A DNA stretch of 64,000 nt from Enterobacter sp. 638 (GTDB taxonomy: Bacteria; Pseudomonadota; Gammaproteobacteria; Enterobacterales; Enterobacteriaceae), in assembly GCF_000016325.1 (NCBI RefSeq), contig NC_009436.1, positions 3,534,001-3,598,000 of the forward strand. Direction: 5' to 3'. Under the pieces are notes generated by a model that was given only the letters and a program-made list of their open reading frames with translations, searched no databases and was not told the DNA's origin. The first letter of the stretch is position 1. Each line of letters opens with the position of its first letter. Of the stretch, positions 1 through 9,042 are shown piece after piece. A program made the position numbers and the translations under genes.

Positions 1-325
1 CGCGCAGTTCAAACGTCCAGGCGCCTTTGCCGAACGTATCGAAATCGGCGGCTTGATTGCCCTTGTGCACTTGCTGCACCACGTTGTTCAGTCGGGCAAT
101 TTCCCGACCGATGACCATCGGAATGGCATCAAGCAGCGTCTGGAGAATCACTTCACCGCCTGGCGCTTCCCCTACGCCGGTGTTCCCGGCGCTGTCGGTG
201 AGAATCACGATATTGCGCGTGAAATACGCATTATGCGCGCCGCCAATATTGAGCAGCATACTGTCGTAGCCGGCCACCGGAATGACCTGCATATCGGTAA
301 TTACTGGGCTGGATTGCGTATTCAT
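1..325 (-). CDS. gudX: Glucarate dehydratase-related protein, N-terminal part (cut by window edge)
   Basis: The minus strand reads an open frame from ATG at 325 down to base 1 with no stop, so about 108 N-terminal residues are visible. They begin MNTQSSPVITDMQVIPV and contain LNIGGAHNAYFTRN and GKGAWTFELR, which match the capping domain of the GudD/GudX group in the enolase superfamily. GudD dehydrates D-glucarate to 5-keto-4-deoxyglucarate; GudX is its less active paralog. The sequence and the position next to gudP favour gudX over gudD, but the catalytic barrel lies outside the window. The start shares one base with the gudP stop (TGATG), so translation is probably coupled. Confidence 0.85.
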   Translation of the reverse strand, partial: MNTQSSPVITDMQVIPVAGYDSMLLNIGGAHNAYFTRNIVILTDSAGNTGVGEAPGGEVILQTLLDAIPMVIGREIARLNNVVQQVHKGNQAADFDTFGKGAWTFELR

Positions 326-1680
326 CATGTGCGCCCCACAACAGGTTTCAATTCCACACGTTTGATATCGCCCACCAGCACCAGATAGCTCAAGACTGCG
401 ACCAGAGCGTGAACGCCAACATAGATGAGCGCCCCATTAAACGATCCGGTGGTGCCGACGATATAACCAATCGCAATCGGTGTGACGATCCCGGAGATAT
501 TGCCGAACATGTTGAACAGACCGCCGCTGAGACCGCTGATCTCTTTCGGCGCCGTATCCGCCATGACCGCCCAACCCAATGCGCCAATGCCTTTGCCGAA
601 GAACGCCAGCGCCATAAAGCCGACAATCATCCACTCCACGTCGACGTAGTTACAGAACACCATCGACATCGAGAGCAGCATCCCCAACACAATCGGCGTT
701 TTACGCGCAATGTTGAGCGATCCGGTACGCCGCATCAGCCAGTCTGAAATCACCCCGCCCAGCACGCCGCCGATAAAGCCGCACACCGCAGGGACAGAGG
801 CGATAAAGCCCGCTTTCAGAATCGACATACCGCGTGCCTGCACCAGATACACCGGGAACCAGGTAATAAAGAAGTAAGTCAAAGCGTTGATGCAGTATTG
901 ACCGAGGTAGATGCCGATCATCATGCGCGAGCCGATAAGCTGTTTGATCTGGCCCCATTTTTGGCTGAACGGTACTTTTTCTTTGGTACTTTTCTGATCC
1001 ATGTTGATCAGCGCACCGCCTTCAGCAATGTATTCCAGCTCTTTCTTGTTTACGCCCGGATGTTGATTGGGTTCGTGGATCACTTTAAGCCAGACAAAGC
1101 TGATGATGATCCCAAGGCCGCCCATAAAGAAGAACACATGTGACCAGCCCACTTCATGCGTTAACCAGCCCATGATCGGCGCGAAAATCACCGTCGCGAA
1201 ATACTGTGCAGAGTTAAAAATCGCGACTGCCGTGCCCCTTTCTTGAGCGGGAAACCAGGCGGCGACGATACGGCTATTACCCGGGAATGATGGCGCTTCG
1301 GCCAGCCCCACCAGGAAACGTAAGGTGAAGAGTGCAATGATAATGCCGAAACCGTTGAAGACATCGACAAAGCCCTGCAACAGCGTAAACAGGGACCATA
1401 TAAAGATGGACCAGAAATAGACACGTTTTGAGCCGAAGCGGTCAAGCAGCCAGCCGCCTGGGATTTGGCCAATCACGTAGGCCCAAGAAAATGCAGAGAA
1501 GACATATCCCATACCGACCGCATCGAGACCAATGTCTTTTGCCATTTCGGAACCGGCAATCGACAGTGTGGCGCGGTCGCCATAGTTGAAGGACGTGACG
1601 ATAAACAGCATCACCACTATCCAGTAGCGAGCATTGGTGCGCTTCTCAGCGCTGCTCGCCGCGTGGCTTAATGTACTCAT
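325..1680 (-). CDS. gudP: D-glucarate/galactarate:H+ symporter, MFS family
   Basis: A 451-residue protein with the 12-helix pattern of the major facilitator superfamily, anion:cation symporter group. The N-terminus is cytoplasmic, followed by VVMLFIVTSFNYGDRATLSIAG as helix 1, and the loop between helices 2 and 3 carries GWLLDRFGSKR, the usual MFS motif A region. GudP imports D-glucarate and related hexarates for the dehydratase and aldolase pathway that ends in pyruvate and glycerate. It lies directly upstream of gudX with a one-base overlap, which supports the assignment. Length and ends agree with the E. coli protein. In E. coli this operon is activated by CdaR; no CdaR gene is in the window. 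Confidence 0.93.
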   Translation of the reverse strand: MSTLSHAASSAEKRTNARYWIVVMLFIVTSFNYGDRATLSIAGSEMAKDIGLDAVGMGYVFSAFSWAYVIGQIPGGWLLDRFGSKRVYFWSIFIWSLFTLLQGFVDVFNGFGIIIALFTLRFLVGLAEAPSFPGNSRIVAAWFPAQERGTAVAIFNSAQYFATVIFAPIMGWLTHEVGWSHVFFFMGGLGIIISFVWLKVIHEPNQHPGVNKKELEYIAEGGALINMDQKSTKEKVPFSQKWGQIKQLIGSRMMIGIYLGQYCINALTYFFITWFPVYLVQARGMSILKAGFIASVPAVCGFIGGVLGGVISDWLMRRTGSLNIARKTPIVLGMLLSMSMVFCNYVDVEWMIVGFMALAFFGKGIGALGWAVMADTAPKEISGLSGGLFNMFGNISGIVTPIAIGYIVGTTGSFNGALIYVGVHALVAVLSYLVLVGDIKRVELKPVVGRT

Positions 1681-2041
1681 TGTTGCACTCCTGAATCGTA
1701 GCTTTCGCCAGGTTCATTCTGTACGGCACAACCTGTAGGGTAATCAGAATGAGAGGTTAGTGTTTGCAGTTTTGGTACGGCTTTGTGCCGTTTTATTGTG
1801 TCTAACTGCCTTTTTGGTAACTGACGAGGAAAGTATATGTAAGGACTCTCGCCCCTCTCACCGTGCAACGACACAACATTGACGGGCTTGTTTGAGGTTG
1901 TTTGAGGCATAAGCACAACGCAATGGAAGGGACTTCACGAAAACGCAGATACGGGAATAAAGAGAGAGAAGTAAACAGAAGAGTGTGAATCAGGTCGCTT
2001 GACGCGAGGATAACGCCCTCCGCAGATGGGAGGGCGAAAGA
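1681..2041. promoter_or_regulatory. gudP upstream region
   Basis: This 361-base gap has no credible gene. It must hold the gudP promoter, read on the minus strand. A GCACAA-type motif recurs: GGCACAAC at 1725-1732, its complement TTGTGCCG at 1783-1790, ACACAAC at 1871-1877 and GCACAAC at 1913-1919. The complementary copy lies in a small hairpin, ACGGC-TTTGT-GCCGT, followed by four T on the plus strand. The motif could be an operator for the hexarate regulator CdaR, but that is inference. The end nearest yqcA carries that gene's terminator. Confidence 0.4.
2008..2036 (-). terminator. Terminator-like hairpin after yqcA
   Basis: On the minus strand a perfect 8-bp stem, CGCCCTCC with GGAGGGCG, begins about 5 bases after the yqcA stop and is followed by TTATCC. 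The T-run is poor, so termination may be only partial. Confidence 0.5.
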
Positions 2042-2491
2042 TTATTTGAGTAACGAGCCCCAGTTTTCGACCCAGGGGTTTGATTCACTTTCAGGCTCAG
2101 GATGCTCGCTTGCATCAATCATCAGCATATCGCCGACGCGTTGAGCGCTTTGCTCCTGCAGTAGCGCGTCAAACTGCTTACCGCCGCCGCAGAAATGGCT
2201 ATAACTGCTGTCACCCAGAGCGATAATACCGTAGTGAACATCAGGCTGATAACCCAGCTTATGTTTGATGCCCTGGAAAAGCGGAACGATGCTGTCGGGC
2301 AGATCGCCCTGTCCGGTTGTAGAAGTCACCACCAGCACATACTGATTTTTGTACTTTTCCCAGTCGGCCAGATCCGGATCTTCATAGACGGTCGCTTTAT
2401 GGCCCATCCCGGCCAGGATCGCTTCGGCTTCTTCGGCCACCAGTAGCGAGTTGCCGTACATCGTGCCGACAAAAATTCCGACTTCAGCCAT
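2042..2491 (-). CDS. yqcA: Flavodoxin-like protein YqcA
   Basis: A 149-residue flavodoxin. The FMN phosphate loop is visible near the N-terminus (GTMYGNSLL, about residues 8-16), and later flavin-contacting segments are [11 protein letters not shown] and ALGDSSY. Proteins of this size carry one FMN and act as low-potential electron shuttles; the physiological partner of YqcA is not settled. The gene follows truC at a 15-base gap and ends the yqcC-truC-yqcA run. Length equals that of the E. coli protein. Presence next to a tRNA-modifying enzyme is conserved but does not prove a role in modification. Confidence 0.93.
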   Translation of the reverse strand: MAEVGIFVGTMYGNSLLVAEEAEAILAGMGHKATVYEDPDLADWEKYKNQYVLVVTSTTGQGDLPDSIVPLFQGIKHKLGYQPDVHYGIIALGDSSYSHFCGGGKQFDALLQEQSAQRVGDMLMIDASEHPEPESESNPWVENWGSLLK

Positions 2492-2506
2492 GCTTAACGC
2501 CCTCGA

Positions 2507-3292
2507 TTATTGCTCTTGCTGTTCATCCTGAACGTTGCTGGCGACAAACTCAACCCTTTCATTTTCGGGGAGTTGTCCCAGCCAGCCAAACTGTGATAGC
2601 GCCTGCATCCATACATCGTCCAGACCCGCACGAATCACCAGCGGTTCGCCGGTAAAAGGGTGCGTCAGGCTGAGCTGGCTGGCGTGTAGCATCAATCGGT
2701 CACAACCAAAGTGCTCGGCCGCACTGCGGTTCTGGCGCAAATCGCCGTGTTTGCTGTCACCAATAATCGGATGACGCAGGTGAGAAAGATGGCGACGCAA
2801 CTGGTGTTTACGTCCAGTTTTGGGTTCCAGTTCTACCAAACCATAACGTGTCGTTGGGAACTTCCCTGTCGCAACGGGCATTTCAACGGTGGCAAGACCA
2901 CGGTAATCCGTCACTGCAGGCTGAGGATCTTTGTTTTCGCGGGCAAATTTGTCTGCGATTTTATCCAGCTCTTCAACCAACGGATAATCGAGCGTCGCTT
3001 CATCCATCAGCCAGCCACGCACGATAGCGTGGTAGCGCTTTTGAATTTGATGCTGCTCGAACTGCTGGGAGAGCAAACGTCCGGCTTCGCTGGAAAGGCC
3101 CATCAGCAAAACGCCGGACGTGGGTCTGTCGAGGCGGTGTACGGTAAAAACGTGCTGACCAATCTGGTCGCGCACGGTTTGCATTACCACGACTTTTTCA
3201 TCGCGATCCAGCCAGCTACGGTGAACCAACCAGCCTGACGGCTTGTTAACGGCAACGATCCATTCATCCTGATACAGGATCTCAATGGTCAT
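2507..3292 (-). CDS. truC: tRNA pseudouridine(65) synthase
   Basis: A 261-residue RluA-family pseudouridine synthase. The catalytic motif HRLDRPTSG is at residues 52-60, with the nucleophilic aspartate at D55. Later family blocks are GRKHQLRRHL and IGDSKHGD. TruC isomerises U65 in the T-stem of tRNA-Ile and tRNA-Asp. Unlike RluA-D there is no N-terminal S4 domain, as expected for TruC. Its ATG overlaps the yqcC stop by four bases (ATGA), so the two are translationally coupled. Confidence 0.93.
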   Translation of the reverse strand: MTIEILYQDEWIVAVNKPSGWLVHRSWLDRDEKVVVMQTVRDQIGQHVFTVHRLDRPTSGVLLMGLSSEAGRLLSQQFEQHQIQKRYHAIVRGWLMDEATLDYPLVEELDKIADKFARENKDPQPAVTDYRGLATVEMPVATGKFPTTRYGLVELEPKTGRKHQLRRHLSHLRHPIIGDSKHGDLRQNRSAAEHFGCDRLMLHASQLSLTHPFTGEPLVIRAGLDDVWMQALSQFGWLGQLPENERVEFVASNVQDEQQEQ

Positions 3293-3618
3293 ACGTTATT
3301 TCCGGCAAAGAGTTTGTCCAGACGCTGCAGCTCAATCAATACCCCTTCCCGTTGCGGGTGGGACGTATCGAGCGCCATTTCATAATAGGGGCTAACGGCA
3401 AAATCATGCGGAAGGGGGTGACCGCCGTCCAGCAAGGCGTGCAGGCGGGGAATCAGCACCCATTGTAGCCACTCGAAAGGCTCGAGCGTATCCAGGCAAA
3501 ATGGCTGCGTGCTTTCGAAAGCCTCTGCATGCGGCGCCATTTCTTGCCACAGCTGGTGGTGGCGCAAAAGGGATTCGATAGCGTGCAACTGAGCACGAAC
3601 GCTGTCGTGATGCGTCAT
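3289..3618 (-). CDS. yqcC: Conserved small protein YqcC (DUF446)
   Basis: I place the start at ATG 3618, giving 109 residues beginning MTHHDSVRAQLHAIE. This matches the length and first residues of the E. coli protein; the longer open frame to 3726 would run into the CsrB terminator and is not credible. The protein is soluble, with a conserved core TLEPFEWLQWVLIPR. Function is unknown; the domain is annotated only as DUF446. The gene overlaps truC by four bases. CsrB transcription ends about 60 bases upstream on the same strand. Confidence 0.9.
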   Translation of the reverse strand: MTHHDSVRAQLHAIESLLRHHQLWQEMAPHAEAFESTQPFCLDTLEPFEWLQWVLIPRLHALLDGGHPLPHDFAVSPYYEMALDTSHPQREGVLIELQRLDKLFAGNNV

Positions 3619-3676
3619 AAATACCTCAACTGAAAAACTGAACGGCGCGCAGCATAGCATTGCGTGACGCAGAAAC

Positions 3677-4038
3677 AAAAAAAGGGAGCACTGTATAAAC
3701 AGTGCTCCCGGTTCGTTTCGCAGCATTCCAGCTACAATTTGTGCTCCCTGCTCGTCCGTGACAACTTTTCCTGTGGCCCGAGGGCCTGGTCGTCCGTAAA
3801 CCGCGCATCCTGCTCACATCATCCTGATGTGAATGTTTCATCCCGAAACGTCCTGATCTTCCTGACCCACCGGGCATCCTGACCGGTTCTCTTTCTCCTT
3901 CCTGGAGGTGTCCCTTACGCGTCCTGCGTGATCCTTTTTGCTTCATCCTTAAGCCTTCCTGCAGCGCCATCCTGACGTATCCTCGGTGAAAAACGTCATC
4001 ATCCTGATGTTCGCTTCTCGTGTCGGCATCCTGTCGAC
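3677..4038 (-). ncRNA. csrB: CsrB, CsrA-sequestering regulatory RNA
   Basis: The minus-strand transcript begins GTCGACAGGATGCCG at 4038, as in E. coli CsrB, and ends in a strong terminator at 3677-3709 (stem GGGAGCACTGT with ACAGTGCTCCC, then seven T). About 362 nt against 369 in E. coli. Some twenty GGA or AGGA motifs, many in hairpin loops with CAGGATG, are spread along it; each is a site for the CsrA dimer. By titrating CsrA, CsrB derepresses glycogen synthesis and lowers motility. The position between yqcC and syd is the conserved one. The open frames crossing this stretch are shadows. Confidence 0.95.
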
Positions 4039-4248
4039 CTGTATAGGATTACCCATTCCGCTTCGTCTTACAACCCATCCGAAGAGGCTCACAGCAAGCC
4101 CACTCACAATAAAAGCGCTTAAAATTCATATCAATCAATTGAAAGTAAACGAATTTAATGAGGAGACTTACGAAATCAAAGCCGCATGTAACGGCGATCT
4201 CTCACAGCCCGTGTAAGAGATCTCTCACAAAAGACGTACGGCGTTGGA
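4039..4248 (-). promoter_or_regulatory. csrB promoter region
   Basis: The gap between CsrB +1 and the end of syd. Just upstream of +1 the minus strand reads CCTATACAGG, giving a possible -10 element. The rest is AT-rich toward 4110-4160. The distal part holds the UvrY-type palindrome listed separately. Confidence 0.6.
4212..4229. promoter_or_regulatory. UvrY (BarA/UvrY) binding site of csrB
   Basis: TGTAAGAGATCTCTCACA is an almost perfect inverted repeat centred about 182 bases upstream of CsrB +1. It matches the UvrY box (TGTAAG or TGTGAG arms around a short centre) that activates csrB in E. coli at a similar distance. A second half-site, ATCTCTCACA, lies just upstream at about 4196-4205. 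Confidence 0.75.
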
Positions 4249-4794
4249 TTACAAAACCGGCTCGAGTTGATTAAGGAAATCCGCAAGTGAGGGCGCGAGA
4301 ACGTCGCGTTTGCGGGTGCCGAGCGTTTCTTTAATGACTTCACCATTCAGATTACAGACAGCAATCACATCCAGTTCGCTGTCCAGCGTGGCGATAAAGA
4401 GCGTCGGGGCAAGTTTCAGGCGCTTTTGCGTCACCAGATGCCCAATCAGATTCTCCTGAACCCGCTGGAAATCATTTTCGCTCCAGGTCTGGAGCAGCGT
4501 CATCGTCTCATTGGCGAAACGAGCCTGCATATCCCCGGCAAACTGTGTGGTGTAAAACGCATGAACCGCTGGCTGTACCACGATGTCCATTGCGCGCTCA
4601 ACTGCATTTACAGTCTGCTCAAGTGAGAACGGCTGGGGCTGCCAGAGAATTTTGTCGTCCATCGTGGTGATAATGCATGGCGACGGCACCCCATATAACT
4701 CTTCACTTTGCGGCCACGTTCCATTCATTTCATGCCATGCGTCGCAATAGCGTGCAGTGAATGCCGTCAGGGCATTTGCAGTCTCAATATCCAC
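4249..4794 (-). CDS. syd: SecY-interacting protein Syd
   Basis: A 181-residue soluble acidic protein with no signal peptide. It matches E. coli Syd along its length, including the N-terminal [15 protein letters not shown] region and a conserved LPPTLF-like beta segment near residue 130 ([11 protein letters not shown]). Syd binds cytosolic loops of the SecY translocon and is thought to help proofread or disassemble abnormal SecYEG. The gene is divergent from queF, with a 69-base shared promoter region, and lies downstream of the csrB regulatory region. Confidence 0.92.
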   Translation of the reverse strand: MDIETANALTAFTARYCDAWHEMNGTWPQSEELYGVPSPCIITTMDDKILWQPQPFSLEQTVNAVERAMDIVVQPAVHAFYTTQFAGDMQARFANETMTLLQTWSENDFQRVQENLIGHLVTQKRLKLAPTLFIATLDSELDVIAVCNLNGEVIKETLGTRKRDVLAPSLADFLNQLEPVL

Positions 4795-4863
4795 CGATTT
4801 CTCTCTTCACGTCAGACAGGATAAACTTGGGTTTATAGTGTACCTGCAAAGTGGCAATGAAAC

Positions 4864-5706
4864 ATGTCTTACGAAAATCATCAGGCGTTAACGGGTTTAA
4901 CGCTGGGCAAAACAACCGATTACCGCGACACCTACGACGCTAGCCTGCTGCAAGGCGTTCCGCGCAGTCTTAATCGCGATCCACTCGGGCTGCGCGCCGA
5001 CGCGCTACCTTTTGTCGGCGGCGATATCTGGACGCTTTATGAACTCTCCTGGCTGAATGCGCGCGGCTTGCCACAGGTGGCCGTAGGTCACGTTGAGCTG
5101 GATTACGCCAGCGTGAATCTGGTGGAATCCAAAAGCTTCAAGCTTTACCTGAACAGCTTTAATCAGACACGATTTGATTCCTGGGATGACGTGCAACGTA
5201 CGCTTGAGCGCGATCTCAGCGCCTGTGCGCAGGGCAACGTGACGGTGGCCTTGTATCGTCTGCACGAGCTGGAAGGACAGCCCATCGCCCACTTCCATGG
5301 CGCCTGCCTTGACGATCAGGAGATTGAAATCGACAACTACGAATTCAGCACTGATTATCTCGAAAACGCCACCGACAGCAAAGTGGTGGAAGAGACGCTG
5401 GTTAGCCATTTACTGAAATCGAACTGTCTGATCACCCATCAGCCAGACTGGGGCTCGGTGCAGATTCAGTATCGTGGCCCGAAAATTGACCGGGAAAAAC
5501 TGCTCCGCTATCTGGTGTCGTTCCGTCATCACAACGAATTCCACGAGCAGTGCGTAGAGCGTATCTTTAATGATATTCAGCGCTTCTGCCAGCCGGAAAA
5601 ACTGAGCGTCTATGCGCGTTACACCCGTCGCGGCGGCCTGGATATTAACCCGTGGCGCACCAACACCGATTTTGTTCCCGCGATTGGCCGTCTGGTCCGT
5701 CAGTAA
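4864..5706 (+). CDS. queF: NADPH-dependent 7-cyano-7-deazaguanine reductase
   Basis: A 280-residue type II (two T-fold domains) QueF. It reduces preQ0 to preQ1 in queuosine biosynthesis, the only known reduction of a nitrile to an amine in biology. The substrate-binding block [10 protein letters not shown] is at residues 88-97. The catalytic cysteine that forms the thioimide is C188 ([12 protein letters not shown]) and the proton donor is D195. Length is within one or two residues of the E. coli protein. Divergent from syd; a GC hairpin follows the stop. Confidence 0.95.
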   Translation: MSYENHQALTGLTLGKTTDYRDTYDASLLQGVPRSLNRDPLGLRADALPFVGGDIWTLYELSWLNARGLPQVAVGHVELDYASVNLVESKSFKLYLNSFNQTRFDSWDDVQRTLERDLSACAQGNVTVALYRLHELEGQPIAHFHGACLDDQEIEIDNYEFSTDYLENATDSKVVEETLVSHLLKSNCLITHQPDWGSVQIQYRGPKIDREKLLRYLVSFRHHNEFHEQCVERIFNDIQRFCQPEKLSVYARYTRRGGLDINPWRTNTDFVPAIGRLVRQ

Positions 5707-5721
5707 TTTTTTTCACGATTT

Positions 5722-5739
5722 GCGCGGTTCATTCCGCGC
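5722..5739 (+). terminator. Hairpin after queF
   Basis: Stem GCGCGG-TTCATT-CCGCGC begins about 16 bases after the queF stop. It lacks a T-run, so it may only attenuate transcription into ppnN. Confidence 0.35.
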
Positions 5740-5817
5740 TTGAGGTTGTGAAACGTCATAAGCCAGGGCTATTGTAATCAACAGGGAAAGAAGATCTTCG
5801 TCCCATAAGGAGCTCAC

Positions 5818-7182
5818 TTGATTACACATATTAGCCCGCTTGGCTCAATGGATATGTTGTCGCAGCTGGAAGTGGACATGCTTAAACGCACGGCCAGCAG
5901 TGACCTGTATCAACTGTTTCGCAACTGTTCACTTGCCGTTCTGAACTCCGGAAGTCTGACAGATAACAGCAAAGAGCTGCTGTCTCGTTTTGAAAGTTTT
6001 GATATCAACGTGTTACGCCGCGAACGTGGCGTAAAGCTTGAAGTGATTAACCCACCGGAAGATGCCTTTGTCGACGGGCGAATTATTCGCTCATTGCAGG
6101 CCAACCTGTTCGCCGTCCTGCGCGATATCCTGTTTGTTAACGGACAAATTCACAACGCCGGTCGTTTCCAGCATCTAAATCTGGAAAGCTCGGTCCACAT
6201 GACTAACCTGGTGTTCTCTATTCTACGTAACGCCCGTGCTCTGCACGTGGGCGAAGCGCCGAACATGGTCGTCTGCTGGGGCGGCCACTCCATCAATGAA
6301 ACTGAATATCTGTACGCCCGCCGGGTTGGCACACAGCTGGGACTGCGCGAACTGAATATTTGTACCGGCTGCGGCCCAGGCGCGATGGAAGCCCCAATGA
6401 AAGGCGCGGCGGTTGGCCACGCGCAGCAGCGTTATAAAGAAGGCCGATTTATTGGTATGACCGAACCGTCTATTATTGCCGCTGAACCGCCGAATCCGCT
6501 GGTTAATGAACTGATTATCATGCCGGATATCGAAAAACGTCTTGAGGCGTTCGTGCGTATCGCGCACGGGATAATCATCTTCCCGGGTGGTGTGGGTACC
6601 GCTGAAGAACTGCTTTACCTGCTGGGTATCCTGATGAATCCGGCCAATAAAAACCAGGTTCTTCCGTTGATCCTGACCGGCCCTAAAGAGAGCGCGGACT
6701 ATTTCCGCGTCCTGGATGAATTTATTGTCCATACGCTCGGCGAAGCGGCGCGTAGCCATTACCGCATTATTGTTGACGATGCGGCAGAAGTGGCGCGTCA
6801 GATGAAAAAAGCGATGCCGCTGGTGAAAGAAAACCGCCGCGACACGGGTGATGCCTACAGCTTTAACTGGTCAATTCGTATTCCACCGGATCTGCAAATG
6901 CCGTTTGAGCCATCCCATGAAAATATGGCCAATCTTAAACTGTATCCGGATCAGCCGGTTGAAGTACTGGCGGCAGACCTGCGTCGTGCGTTCTCCGGCA
7001 TCGTGGCGGGCAACGTCAAAGAGGTGGGCATTCGCGCCATTGAAGAGTTTGGTCCGTACAAAATCCACGGCGATAGCGAGATGATGCGTCGCATGGACGA
7101 CCTGCTACAGGGCTTTGTCGCACAGCATCGAATGAAGCTGCCCGGCTCTGCCTATATCCCTTGCTACGAAATTTGCGCGTAG
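5818..7182 (+). CDS. ppnN: Nucleotide 5'-monophosphate nucleosidase PpnN
   Basis: A 454-residue protein that cleaves purine and pyrimidine nucleotides to base and ribose 5-phosphate; in E. coli it is stimulated by (p)ppGpp. The central LOG (lysine decarboxylase-like) domain carries the PGGVGTAEE motif, with [16 protein letters not shown] upstream. Flanking N- and C-terminal domains regulate access to the site. The start is TTG at 5818 (TTGATTACACAT), preceded by AAGGAG at 5807-5812; E. coli also uses TTG here. A clear terminator follows, so it is probably monocistronic. Confidence 0.94.
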   Translation: MITHISPLGSMDMLSQLEVDMLKRTASSDLYQLFRNCSLAVLNSGSLTDNSKELLSRFESFDINVLRRERGVKLEVINPPEDAFVDGRIIRSLQANLFAVLRDILFVNGQIHNAGRFQHLNLESSVHMTNLVFSILRNARALHVGEAPNMVVCWGGHSINETEYLYARRVGTQLGLRELNICTGCGPGAMEAPMKGAAVGHAQQRYKEGRFIGMTEPSIIAAEPPNPLVNELIIMPDIEKRLEAFVRIAHGIIIFPGGVGTAEELLYLLGILMNPANKNQVLPLILTGPKESADYFRVLDEFIVHTLGEAARSHYRIIVDDAAEVARQMKKAMPLVKENRRDTGDAYSFNWSIRIPPDLQMPFEPSHENMANLKLYPDQPVEVLAADLRRAFSGIVAGNVKEVGIRAIEEFGPYKIHGDSEMMRRMDDLLQGFVAQHRMKLPGSAYIPCYEICA

Positions 7183-7206
7183 CCGCATAATCTACTGCAC
7201 TATTCC

Positions 7207-7232
7207 AAGCCGGGTTTTCACCCGGCTTTTTA
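7207..7232 (+). terminator. Rho-independent terminator of ppnN
   Basis: Stem AAGCCGGG with CCCGGCTT around a short loop, then TTTTTAATTT. It starts 24 bases after the ppnN stop. Confidence 0.85.
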
Positions 7233-7691
7233 ATTTCATCTGATTAATCATAGGTATTACTTATCTGATTTACATTTTCGACTTGCACGCAAACGATTAC
7301 CTACATTTTCAAACCGTCAATTATCAGCATTAATCTAAATTACCCACCAGATAAAACTAAAAAAGCCAATGTTTACAGCCAATCACGCGTATATGGAGCA
7401 CTAAGCTATCCGGCCATATGTCGTTAATGGTAGCCTTCGCGCCCGTAAATCCGCTTTGGCGTTTTAATTACAGTTTTTTGGTCTAATAATGCCCACATCA
7501 TAAGTGGATTATTGCATTTGGGATCAGGATCACTGATACATTCATTACTTAAATGTATCTTTCCGCCCGCAAATAGTTACGGGGAAAAATTATAAAAAAA
7601 CCGTCACTAAACGAATTTCATATTACCGTCAGGCGTTTTTTTAATGGATTTGACCAGAAACCTGACAAATTGCTTCCTCCAGGAGAAATAG
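7233..7691. promoter_or_regulatory. Long AT-rich sdaC upstream region
   Basis: About 460 bases with no credible gene. It is clearly richer in A+T than the genes on either side. A strong ribosome-binding site, CCAGGAGAAATAG, sits just before the sdaC ATG. In E. coli sdaCB responds to CRP and Lrp, and a long AT-rich leader is compatible with Lrp or H-NS binding, but I found no convincing CRP palindrome. ACGCAAACGATT near 7288 resembles half of a PurR box; the second half is poor. Confidence 0.45.
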
Positions 7692-8981
7692 ATGGAAACC
7701 ACTCAAACCAGCACCATTGCTTCAACAGAATCCAGAAGTGGATGGCGCAAAACGGACACCATGTGGATGCTGGGCCTGTACGGTACAGCAATCGGTGCTG
7801 GCGTTCTTTTCCTGCCAATTAACGCAGGCGTTGGCGGTCTGATTCCGCTGATCATCATGGCAATCATTGCCTTCCCGATGACTTACTTTGCACACCGCGG
7901 CCTCACCCGTTTTGTTCTTTCCGGCAAAAACCCAGGCGAAGACATCACTGAAGTTGTTGAAGAACACTTTGGTATTGGCGCAGGTAAACTGATTACCCTG
8001 CTTTACTTCTTCGCTATCTACCCGATTCTGCTGGTTTACAGCGTGGCGATCACCAACACCGTGGAAAGCTTCATGACGCACCAGCTGCACATGACGCCAC
8101 CACCGCGTGCGATTCTGTCTCTGATTCTGATCCTGGGCATGATGACCATCGTTCGTTTCGGCGAGCAGATGATCGTAAAAGCGATGAGTATTCTGGTGTT
8201 CCCGTTCGTGATTGCCCTGATGATCCTGGCATGCTACCTGATCCCACAGTGGAACAGCTCAGCGCTGGAAACCCTCTCCTTCAGCAGTGCGTCTGCCACC
8301 GGTAACGGTTTATGGATGACCCTGTGGCTGGCTATACCGGTTATGGTCTTCTCCTTCAACCACTCCCCGATCATCTCTTCTTTCGCAGTCGCGAAACGTG
8401 AAGAATACGGTCAGGGCGCAGAGAAGAAATGCTCCAGCATCCTGGCACGCGCTCACGTCATGATGGTCATTACCGTTATGTTCTTCGTCTTCAGCTGTGT
8501 ATTGAGCCTGTCCCCAGCGGATCTGGCAGCAGCAAAAGCACAGAACATTTCAATTCTGTCTTACCTGGCTAACCACTTTAACGCACCGTTGATTGCCTGG
8601 ATGGCGCCAATCATCGCGATTATCGCTATTACCAAATCCTTCCTGGGTCACTACCTCGGCGCACGTGAAGGCTTCAACGGTATGGTGATTAAATCTCTGC
8701 GTGGTAAAGGCAAAAGCATTGAAATCAACAAACTGAACAAAATCACTGCATTGTTCATGCTGTTGACCACCTGGGCGGTAGCGACCATGAACCCGAGCAT
8801 TCTCGGCATGATCGAAACCCTGGGCGGCCCAATCATTGCGATGATTCTGTTCCTGATGCCGATGTATGCGATTCAGAAAGTTCCGGCGATGCGTAAGTAC
8901 AGCGGCCACGTCAGCAACGTATTCGTTGTGATTATGGGTCTGATTGCTATCTCCGCTATCTTCTTCTCGCTGTTCAGCTAA
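7692..8981 (+). CDS. sdaC: L-serine transporter SdaC
   Basis: A 429-residue inner-membrane protein of the hydroxy/aromatic amino acid permease (STP) family, with about 11 hydrophobic segments beginning at residue 25 ([20 protein letters not shown]). SdaC imports L-serine with protons and is highly specific for serine. It is the first gene of sdaC-sdaB, whose product deaminates the imported serine, so the pair lets the cell use serine as carbon source and avoid its toxicity. The start is ATG at 7692 with a consensus Shine-Dalgarno sequence. Confidence 0.95.
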   Translation: METTQTSTIASTESRSGWRKTDTMWMLGLYGTAIGAGVLFLPINAGVGGLIPLIIMAIIAFPMTYFAHRGLTRFVLSGKNPGEDITEVVEEHFGIGAGKLITLLYFFAIYPILLVYSVAITNTVESFMTHQLHMTPPPRAILSLILILGMMTIVRFGEQMIVKAMSILVFPFVIALMILACYLIPQWNSSALETLSFSSASATGNGLWMTLWLAIPVMVFSFNHSPIISSFAVAKREEYGQGAEKKCSSILARAHVMMVITVMFFVFSCVLSLSPADLAAAKAQNISILSYLANHFNAPLIAWMAPIIAIIAITKSFLGHYLGAREGFNGMVIKSLRGKGKSIEINKLNKITALFMLLTTWAVATMNPSILGMIETLGGPIIAMILFLMPMYAIQKVPAMRKYSGHVSNVFVVIMGLIAISAIFFSLFS

Positions 8982-8989
8982 TACCTCCC

Positions 8990-9011
8990 GCGCCGTCTTT
9001 GGACGGCGCAC
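8990..9011 (+). terminator. Intercistronic hairpin between sdaC and sdaB
   Basis: GCGCCGTC-TTT-GGACGGCGC (GCGCCGTC pairs with GACGGCGC) lies 8 bases after the sdaC stop. There is no T-run, so it more likely stabilises the sdaC message or sets the SdaC:SdaB ratio than ends transcription. Confidence 0.5.
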
Positions 9012-9042
9012 TCTTCCTCTGACTGAAAGCAATGGACGCATC

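Noticed and set aside
3626..3970. Open frames crossing the CsrB gene
   Set aside because: They cross a structured regulatory RNA, have low-complexity composition and match no family.
3677..4038. Short repeated CAGGATG/ATCCTG units suggesting a CRISPR-like or repeat array
   Set aside because: The repeats are irregularly spaced GGA motifs of the CsrB RNA, with its known 5' end, terminator and gene neighbours.
7282..7300. PurR-like box ACGCAAACGATT before sdaC
   Set aside because: Only one half matches the palindrome; the second half is poor and sdaC is not a known PurR target.
8944..9042. An upstream in-frame start for sdaB inside sdaC
   Set aside because: The ATG at 9043 gives the family N-terminus [11 protein letters not shown]; the extension has no homologous sequence.
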